A stretch of DNA of 33,697 nt from a virus. The notes beneath the pieces are model-generated. The model did not search any database. It worked only from the letters and a program-made list of their open reading frames with translations, and was not told where the DNA came from. The first letter of the stretch is position 1. Every line of letters begins with the position of its first letter. Positions 5,364-10,310 of this stretch are shown here, piece after piece. The stretch spans positions 1 through 33,697 of the IMG/VR virus record IMGVR_UViG_3300030329_000852. One strand, 5' to 3'. Both the position numbers and the translations under genes were made by a program.

Positions 5364-6327
5364 ATGCTGCATCAAGTTTTGCTGCATCTTCTGCATTACG
5401 CTTCTTGTCATCTAACCAATGACCATAAACTTTTCTAGTCATCTCTATAGATCCATGACCCATGAAGCTAGTTACTTTGTGTAAGTCATCTCCGTAAGTT
5501 TGCAGTAAGATAGAAGCATAGAAGTGTCTAAGGTCATGCCAACGAATTACTTCTACACCTGCTTGCTTACAAGCTTTCTTTAATACATCTCTTAGCTTTT
5601 GACCAAAGATACGCTTGCCATTGTTATGAAATACTAAAGCTTCTTTATTTGGCACTCCTTGAGACATACGATATACTTTTAAATCTTTTGCAAGTGATTC
5701 GCTAAGAGGTACTTGTCTTTGACCATTCTTAGTTTTTGTAAAACCAACTGTATCAAACAACTGTACACATCGAGTAACAGATATAGTTTTGTTCTCAAAG
5801 TTTATATCTTTCCAACGTAGTTCTCTTTGCTCTCCTTGTCGCAAACCTGTGTGTGCTGCAAACTTTACAGCTAGTTTATATTCTGCATCAGTTTTGGATA
5901 AGATAGTTTGTATTCTATCCTTGCTAATTTTAATTGCTTTGTTATCTACATCAAAACTTGTATGCTGTCTCTTTGGAAACTTAACCATACCCAAAGCAAA
6001 AGAATGTGTATAACCGCTGTCTAGAAAAAAACTAAAGATACTACGAAAAGTATTGTAGTAGCCTATCATAGTTTTGTATGACAAACCAAAGACCATAATC
6101 TGATCTATTATCTGTGCAGCAATAGTAGCTGGTGTTCTTGTATCACTTACTAGATTTCTTATATTCCAATCAGCTATCTTCTTGCCATCAACTTTAAGTG
6201 CAAGAAACTTGTTTGCTACATTTATTTTATAATGTAATTCTTGTTTTAAAAATTCATGTCTATCAAATCTTTTGTTTTGATACTCTAACCATTTATCAGT
6301 AGCTAATCTTCCCAGTATTGTTTTCAT
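5353..6327 (-). CDS. int: Tyrosine recombinase (integrase)
   Basis: 324 aa from ATG 6327 (MKTILGRLATDKW), with GGAGG six bases upstream; earlier in-frame codons lie before the ribosome site. The catalytic set is complete: R163 (GLRQGEQ), Lys near 198-200 (TKTKNGQR), H264 and R267 (HDLRH), H291 (GHGSIEMT) and Y301 (VYGHW). The N-terminal half forms the SAM-like core-binding domain. It catalyses site-specific integration into, and with an excisionase removal from, the host chromosome. It is the last gene of the leftward late-gene array but has its own promoter with a 17-bp inverted repeat. No attachment site could be identified. Its presence implies a temperate lifestyle. Confidence 0.92.
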   Translation of the reverse strand: MKTILGRLATDKWLEYQNKRFDRHEFLKQELHYKINVANKFLALKVDGKKIADWNIRNLVSDTRTPATIAAQIIDQIMVFGLSYKTMIGYYNTFRSIFSFFLDSGYTHSFALGMVKFPKRQHTSFDVDNKAIKISKDRIQTILSKTDAEYKLAVKFAAHTGLRQGEQRELRWKDINFENKTISVTRCVQLFDTVGFTKTKNGQRQVPLSESLAKDLKVYRMSQGVPNKEALVFHNNGKRIFGQKLRDVLKKACKQAGVEVIRWHDLRHFYASILLQTYGDDLHKVTSFMGHGSIEMTRKVYGHWLDDKKRNAEDAAKLDAAFSL

Positions 6328-6346
6328 ATTAACCTCCATTAATACT

Positions 6347-6375
6347 AAAATAATACTGTTGACAGAAAATGTCAA
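6347..6375 (-). promoter_or_regulatory. Integrase promoter with 17-bp inverted-repeat operator
   Basis: On the minus strand TTGACA (6375-6370), 17 bases, TATTTT (6352-6347) precedes the integrase ATG by about 20 bases. The -35 is one arm of a perfect inverted repeat, TTGACA-GAAAA-TGTCAA (6359-6375). The same TTGACA-N5-TGTCAA architecture occurs at 31382-31398. A regulator bound here would cover the -35 and spacer, so this is a candidate operator controlling int. Confidence 0.6.
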
Positions 6376-6504
6376 TTATTGTTTTTTAGGTCTACCTCTT
6401 TTATTTTTTTTAGGAATTACTTTGTCTTTACATTCACATAGCTTACCCACTAATCTTTGTTTTATTCTATTAAATAAATTTTTTATTTTATTTACAATTA
6501 ACAT
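6376..6504 (-). CDS. Small AT-hook protein, 42 aa
   Basis: ATG 6504 overlaps the stop of the preceding basic-protein gene and has AGGAG about six bases upstream; TAA ends at 6376, directly against the inverted repeat of the integrase promoter. The product is Lys/Arg-rich and ends NKRGRPKKQ, where RGRP is the core of an AT-hook that binds the minor groove of AT-rich DNA. Two Cys (CEC) occur mid-protein. Position between the late genes and int, and the abutting operator, suggest it could affect local DNA architecture or int expression; this is inference. Confidence 0.6.
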   Translation of the reverse strand: MLIVNKIKNLFNRIKQRLVGKLCECKDKVIPKKNKRGRPKKQ

Positions 6505-6773
6505 TTCCATCTCCTTCTTGCTTGTCTTAAACGTGAGTTAGGGTTCTTCGCTGCCTTCGGAAACTGCTTCATCTGTCCTGCACTTCTAGCGCAATATGAC
6601 TTTCTTCTCTTAGCTGCTGCACTACCTTTTTTAACTTTGCCAGTAACAGCAGTTTTAAGTTTAGATCCGGGGTTATCTCTTCTATATTTTTTAACACCTG
6701 CTTGTGTCATACCTGCACCAGACTTTGTAGATCTATAATACTTTTTAGTTCTAGGTGGTTGTTTATCAGCCAT
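6498..6773 (-). CDS. Conserved small basic phage protein (DUF6321-like)
   Basis: 91 aa, strongly basic. It contains GVKKYRRDNPGSKLKTAVTG, KKGSAAAKRRKSYCARSAGQ and a C-terminal LRQARRRWKC. From memory this K/R pattern with YRR-NPGSKL...KRRKS-CAR...R-R-W-C is widespread in marine phages of cyanobacteria and SAR11. The function is not established; the charge suggests nucleic-acid binding, perhaps a DNA- or capsid-associated protein. It overlaps the upstream membrane-protein gene by eight bases and the AT-hook gene by seven. Confidence 0.7.
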   Translation of the reverse strand: MADKQPPRTKKYYRSTKSGAGMTQAGVKKYRRDNPGSKLKTAVTGKVKKGSAAAKRRKSYCARSAGQMKQFPKAAKNPNSRLRQARRRWKC

Positions 6774-6981
6774 TACTAAACCTCTTTTTTAACCATAAAT
6801 ACAATGTGTAACAAACAAATAAATATACAGTAGCCACACCTACATCTACTATATGCTCACGCATATTAAAAATAAATTCTATACCAGCTTGCACATCCGA
6901 TAGTTCGCCACCACTAGAGTTAATGGTAACATTCTTCGTACCAATATCTCCTGTGGTTTGCATCATGTTTATTTCAGACAT
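6766..6981 (-). CDS. Small membrane protein, possible holin-type
   Basis: 71 aa. A Ser/Gly-rich hydrophilic N-terminal half is followed by one strong membrane segment (VATVYLFVCYTLYLWL, about residues 48-64) and a short basic tail KKRFSNG. ATG 6981 overlaps the upstream TAA (TAATG). Small one-pass proteins close to endolysin genes can be pinholin-like or antiholin-like, but a separate 3TM holin candidate exists at 7709-8077, so this assignment is weak. Confidence 0.55.
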   Translation of the reverse strand: MSEINMMQTTGDIGTKNVTINSSGGELSDVQAGIEFIFNMREHIVDVGVATVYLFVCYTLYLWLKKRFSNG

Positions 6982-7124
6982 TACTTCTTCTTCTTTTTCT
7001 TTTTAGGAAAACCAGCTTTCATATTTGCGTATGCCTTTGGAGTAATAGTTGATTTCTTTTTACTTCTAGATATTCCTTTTTTCTTTCTTGCATTTATGTT
7101 TGCGTATAATCCTCTTTTAACCAT
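6981..7124 (-). CDS. Small Lys-rich protein, GLYANI family, 47 aa
   Basis: Begins MVKRGLYANINARKKKGISR and ends AYANMKAGFPK followed by a run of lysines. It is flanked by TAATG overlaps at both ends, a strong sign of real translation. From memory, proteins starting with GLYANI(H/N)AKRKR are common companions of late genes in marine phages. Extreme basic charge suggests DNA or RNA binding, or packaging with the virion; the role is unknown. It falls below usual gene-length cut-offs. Confidence 0.65.
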   Translation of the reverse strand: MVKRGLYANINARKKKGISRSKKKSTITPKAYANMKAGFPKKKKKKK

Positions 7125-7249
7125 TATGACCTCCCCATTTTCTTTTTTCTTTTTGATGCAATTATTTTTTTCTTTAGTGCGTTAGGTAAGTTCTTTTGTT
7201 TACCCTTTAAAGAACCATTCATAGGTTTTCTTTTTTTACCATAAGCCAT
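7124..7249 (-). CDS. Small Lys-rich protein, 41 aa
   Basis: ATG 7249 lies just after the endolysin stop (7251), and the TAA overlaps the ATG of the next gene (TAATG). The product begins MAYGKKRKPMNGSLKGKQKN and is almost half Lys/Arg. It belongs to a series of three tiny basic proteins plus a DUF6321-like one between endolysin and integrase. Function unknown. Confidence 0.6.
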   Translation of the reverse strand: MAYGKKRKPMNGSLKGKQKNLPNALKKKIIASKRKKKMGRS

Positions 7250-7250
7250 G

Positions 7251-7697
7251 TTATTCTCCTTTACTAAAATTATTAAAAACTTCTGCTACTCTCTCACAAC
7301 GATTTGGAGTTTGATGAAACCATTGCGAGTTTTTACACTCTGCTGCTGCCATCGCATATCTTCCATTTTCAATATGATCTAATGTTTTTTTAAATTGTAA
7401 TAACTTTGGTACACCTAATTGATACGCCATGTTTGCCAATGCTATCTTGATTGGATCTGGTTGCTCCTTGTACCAAGGTAATTTACTGTGCAGTTCTACT
7501 AAGAATTGATTAACAGTAGTTTCTAATAACATCTCTGCTTGTGCTTCTGTAATGCCAGCTCCGGGAACATCTGGATCTATTAGCAATCCATAACAAATCG
7601 TTAGTTTATTTTCGCTGCATCGGTATGGTATGTGTTTACCATCTTTCATCTTGCTGCCTTCTTCTTTTTTAATCACTTCTAGTAGTTCTTTAATCAT
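7251..7697 (-). CDS. Endolysin, GH24-type lysozyme (muramidase)
   Basis: 148 aa. N-terminal LLEVIKKEEG supplies the catalytic Glu (E13); then Y-R-C-S-E-N-K-L-T-I-C-Y-G gives C27 and T33. T4 lysozyme uses E-8aa-D-5aa-T; here the middle residue is Cys, a known E-D/C-T variant, and five extra residues separate Glu and Cys. Later residues (FLVELHSKLPWY, ALANMAYQLGVPKL, CERVAEVF) match the helical C-lobe. It hydrolyses the glycan backbone of peptidoglycan at lysis. No signal peptide is seen, so it needs a holin, and the next upstream gene is a holin candidate. SD AAAGGAG precedes the ATG. Confidence 0.85.
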   Translation of the reverse strand: MIKELLEVIKKEEGSKMKDGKHIPYRCSENKLTICYGLLIDPDVPGAGITEAQAEMLLETTVNQFLVELHSKLPWYKEQPDPIKIALANMAYQLGVPKLLQFKKTLDHIENGRYAMAAAECKNSQWFHQTPNRCERVAEVFNNFSKGE

Positions 7698-7708
7698 GTA
7701 TTGCTCCT

Positions 7709-8077
7709 TTATTTTTTAAATTGGCCTATAGACTTGAGTCCAAAACTAGCTCCTATACTTGCTAGTATACCCCAAGATAGCCAATCAGGGCAATCCTCTC
7801 TTAAAAATTTAAAACCATCGGATAGGTATGGTTGGCAAGCAGGAACAAAACAAGCAATGATTATTCCACAAAACAATAATGTCCAGAGTTCATCCTTCCA
7901 ACTAGAAGCAGAAGCATCCATTGCTTTCTCTTCCCAGTTTGCATCGCTCTGTACTTTTTTTGTTGTAGCTTCTATCTTTGCAACTGCTAGCTTTTGTTTT
8001 GCTTTTGCTTTCTCTGCTCGGTTCTTTAAAAATGTTGTGGCAATATTTCCTATTGGCCCAAGTAATGCTTGTAACAT
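7709..8077 (-). CDS. Holin-like 3TM protein (GTA-holin type)
   Basis: 122 aa. A helical charged N-terminal part (FLKNRAEKAKAKQKLAVAKI) precedes WKDELWTLLFCGIIIACFVPAC and a second hydrophobic block ending WGILASIGASFGLKSIGQF. This W-K-D-E-x-x-T-L-L-F plus FGLK/R arrangement matches the holin family described for gene-transfer-agent release. It would form membrane lesions that let the endolysin out. ATG overlaps the upstream TAA (TAATG) behind AGGAGG, and the endolysin follows 11 bases downstream, making a holin-endolysin cassette. Confidence 0.75.
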   Translation of the reverse strand: MLQALLGPIGNIATTFLKNRAEKAKAKQKLAVAKIEATTKKVQSDANWEEKAMDASASSWKDELWTLLFCGIIIACFVPACQPYLSDGFKFLREDCPDWLSWGILASIGASFGLKSIGQFKK

Positions 8078-8703
8078 TATTCCTCCTCTACAATTATGGT
8101 TGTATCTTCTATATGTTTTTTATCTTGATCTCTTTTACTCTCAGCTATTCCTGCCCCTTCGTTTACGCATAAGAAATAGTAATGTGTCGCTAAATCAGGA
8201 TGAAAGATTGTACAGTCATGCGACCTTGCTGTTTTTATAGTTAATAGATAAGCAACAAATAAATAAAACAAATAAACAAATACAAGACCAAACACTCCAA
8301 TAAAAGAATACTCCATAAGTTTCTTTCTTTTTTCTTGCTGCTTATAAATCATCTCCTGTCTTTGTTTTCTTATCTTCGCTTGCATACCCAACAACTCTTG
8401 CCATGCTTGTGGGCCATAAGAAAAATTAATAAACTGCCGAAGCTCCGCTTCCATAGCCTGTGCTTTTTTTTTTGCAGCAAATGCGTTTAATGCTTCTTCC
8501 TCAACGCTTGCTCCTACAAATATCTTTTTAAAGATAGGTGGATTTTTAGCTTGCTTCTCTGCTTGGTTAATATCGGAAACAGCACCCATCCATTTACCCA
8601 TATCGCCATACATAGAATCCAAATCTCTACCAACTTCAAAACCTTTTTTGATTGTATTAAATGCAGCAGTAGCTATTCCCAATGCTGATATTGGATCTAT
8701 CAT
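8077..8703 (-). CDS. Conserved phage protein with coiled coil and one membrane segment
   Basis: 208 aa. N-terminal MIDPISALGIATAAFNTIKK, then GDMGKWMGAVSDI and KNPPIFKKIFVGASVEEEAL, a charged helical region (AKIRKQRQEMIYKQQEKRKK), a membrane segment near residues 133-155 (FIGVFGLVFVYLFYLFVAYLL), and a hydrophilic tail with a Cys pair. From memory, proteins starting DPIS(A/L) with FAAKKKAxAME and FSYGPxAW are found in many marine phages close to tail and lysis genes, without assigned function. Position next to the holin could mean a spanin- or lysis-related role, or a virion component. Function unknown. Confidence 0.65.
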   Translation of the reverse strand: MIDPISALGIATAAFNTIKKGFEVGRDLDSMYGDMGKWMGAVSDINQAEKQAKNPPIFKKIFVGASVEEEALNAFAAKKKAQAMEAELRQFINFSYGPQAWQELLGMQAKIRKQRQEMIYKQQEKRKKLMEYSFIGVFGLVFVYLFYLFVAYLLTIKTARSHDCTIFHPDLATHYYFLCVNEGAGIAESKRDQDKKHIEDTTIIVEEE

Positions 8704-8781
8704 TTTATGCCTATAATGTGTAAATTAAAGAGCCGTTTAAATGCCCCAGTTTGATTTTCGAGGTAGTTTAGTACCCCCTTT
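8704..8781. other. Non-coding spacer between two late genes
   Basis: 78 bases lie between the stop of the TM/coiled-coil gene and the start of the next late gene, unusually long for this tightly overlapped array. On the minus strand it starts AAAAAGGGGGTACTAAAC and one frame is open to a TGA that overlaps the next ATG, but it has no ATG, GTG or TTG start. No clear hairpin terminator or sigma70 promoter was seen. Confidence 0.4.
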
Positions 8782-9033
8782 TTAATGTTTAATTTTAAGG
8801 TTATCTATCTTTTCGTTTAATGTTTTTAGCTGATCTATAATATGTTTAATATCATGATGGAAATCTGATTTTACATCTTTTAATTCTGTCTTGGTTGAAT
8901 AACTTTCTCTAGTATCAATTATTCTATCTTGCAAATTTTGTACTTTACGAACTAAGGTTGTAAACATATAAGACAATAAAGCTATTATCATAGATAGTAA
9001 CCCGCTCCATATCATGTAAGGTTCTATACTCAT
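8782..9033 (-). CDS. Small membrane-anchored coiled-coil protein
   Basis: 83 aa using ATG 9033, which overlaps the upstream TAA (TAATG); an in-frame ATG at 9048 would lie inside the upstream gene. The N-terminus has one membrane segment (YMIWSGLLSMIIALLSYMFTTL, about 6-27), followed by heptad-like sequence (VRKVQNLQDRI ... DHIIDQLKTLNEKIDNLKIK). The layout, N-terminal anchor plus coiled coil, resembles hemolysin-XhlA-like and i-spanin-like small lysis proteins, but specific motifs are missing. It lies between tail-fibre-associated and lysis genes. Confidence 0.6.
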   Translation of the reverse strand: MSIEPYMIWSGLLSMIIALLSYMFTTLVRKVQNLQDRIIDTRESYSTKTELKDVKSDFHHDIKHIIDQLKTLNEKIDNLKIKH

Positions 9034-9407
9034 TATTCTTGTACCCATTGTTTATTATCTTCATTCCAAATGTATATATTACCATCATTAGGATGAGCTA
9101 CAGGTGGCTCATACAAACAAGTGGTTTCATTTAATACCCAACTATTATAAATTTTAGGAGGGATAAAAGCATCTCTAGAAGAATCATAAGTATAACCTAA
9201 TCCTGCATAATTTTTTCTATAAGGAGTTCCTCCTAACAAATGTACATTACCATAAGTATTGTAAGATGTTTGTTTCCATGTATGCGTAGTTTTATATAAA
9301 TTATTTAAAAATGTTTGGCCGTCAGCATCATTATTAGCATCACTATCGGATACTACAACTACTTTTACTACTATATTGTTTTCATCTATTTTTGCAAAAT
9401 GTGCCAT
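9033..9407 (-). CDS. Conserved tail-fibre-associated protein (MAHFAKIDENN family)
   Basis: 124 aa from ATG 9407, two bases after the stop of the Gly-rich gene, with AGGA upstream. It contains MAHFAKIDENNIV, GQTFLNNL, W-K-Q-T-S-Y-N-T-Y-G-N, GGTPYRKNYAGLGYTYD and DAFIPPKIYNSWVLNE. From memory this pattern is very common in marine cyanophages and pelagiphages beside tail-fibre genes; the role is not established, perhaps a structural or fibre accessory protein. Later residues (EPPVAHPNDGNIYIWNEDNKQWV) are rich in aromatic residues. Confidence 0.75.
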   Translation of the reverse strand: MAHFAKIDENNIVVKVVVVSDSDANNDADGQTFLNNLYKTTHTWKQTSYNTYGNVHLLGGTPYRKNYAGLGYTYDSSRDAFIPPKIYNSWVLNETTCLYEPPVAHPNDGNIYIWNEDNKQWVQE

Positions 9408-9408
9408 A

Positions 9409-10302
9409 TTATCCTGTGTATGTTCCTGATGATGAAAAAACGTGCATGGTGTCTCCACTAGGAGTGCTAACTGTTCCACCACTTCCTCTTTGAGAACCAG
9501 AATATCTTATAATAACTACTCCTGAACCACCTGCTCCTCCGGTTGCATAATTGTTTGACCAACCTCCACCAGCACCTCCTCCACCAGTATTAGCTGTTCC
9601 TGCTTCTCCTGTGCTTGCACTAGCTTGACCTGTGCCACCGCCACCTGTACCACCTGATGCAGCTCCACCACCAACATTACTTTGAGAGCCACCTCCGCCC
9701 CCACCAGCAAACAATCCACTATCAGCTCCTACACCTGTTCCAAAATGTGAGCTTAAATCTTGTCCATTACCTCCTACACCTCCTACGTTACCACTAACTC
9801 CTGCATCTCCTCCAGCAGCTCCAGCACCTCCACCACCAGCAGCGGATGCAGTTCCTCCAGAATTATCTCCACCATCATTTCCATAGGTTGTATACCCAGT
9901 TGCAGAAGTTCCTACTGCTGAACCACCAACAGCACCAGAAGCACTATTAGCTCCTCCTCCAGAACCTCCATCTCCACCATTTTTATTACTTGCATGGAAT
10001 CCACCACCACCACCTCCGATAGCGGTTACTGTTCCAAATACACTATTATCTCCATCACTAGAGTTACCGGTACCTCCACTATAAGGAGAACCAGCACCTC
10101 CAGCACCAACTGTAACAGTATATGTTTGATTAGGTACTATATCAATGGTAGCTCCATAGAGGACTTCTCCTCCTCCTCCACCACCTCCTGTGGTAGAACC
10201 TCCTCCACCACCTCCAGCTACTATTAATATCTTAGCTTGATAAGGAGGTAATGCTGATACACCAGTACCAAAACCTAATATGTTATATCCAAAACCTGTC
10301 AT
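9409..10302 (-). CDS. Glycine-rich tail fibre/adhesin protein
   Basis: 297 aa, dominated by Gly. After a short N-terminus (MTGFGYNILGFGTGVSALPP) it reads ILIVAGGGGGG, polyglycine runs, then NQTYTVTVGAGG, a pattern of phage Gly-rich domains that probably form stacked polyglycine-II-like sandwiches as in receptor-binding adhesins. Asn/Ser/Thr loops between Gly runs could be the variable receptor contacts. The C-terminus has SGVVIIRY then SGDTMHVFSSSGTYTG. SD AGAGGT precedes ATG 10302. It follows the main fibre gene, so it is probably a fibre-tip or second receptor-binding protein. Confidence 0.75.
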   Translation of the reverse strand: MTGFGYNILGFGTGVSALPPYQAKILIVAGGGGGGSTTGGGGGGGEVLYGATIDIVPNQTYTVTVGAGGAGSPYSGGTGNSSDGDNSVFGTVTAIGGGGGGFHASNKNGGDGGSGGGANSASGAVGGSAVGTSATGYTTYGNDGGDNSGGTASAAGGGGAGAAGGDAGVSGNVGGVGGNGQDLSSHFGTGVGADSGLFAGGGGGGSQSNVGGGAASGGTGGGGTGQASASTGEAGTANTGGGGAGGGWSNNYATGGAGGSGVVIIRYSGSQRGSGGTVSTPSGDTMHVFSSSGTYTG

Positions 10303-10310
10303 GTTTACCT

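Noticed and set aside
9994-10227. Plus-strand Ser/Thr-rich frame opposite the Gly-rich adhesin
   Set aside because: It is the antisense reading of repeated Gly codons and has no start context.
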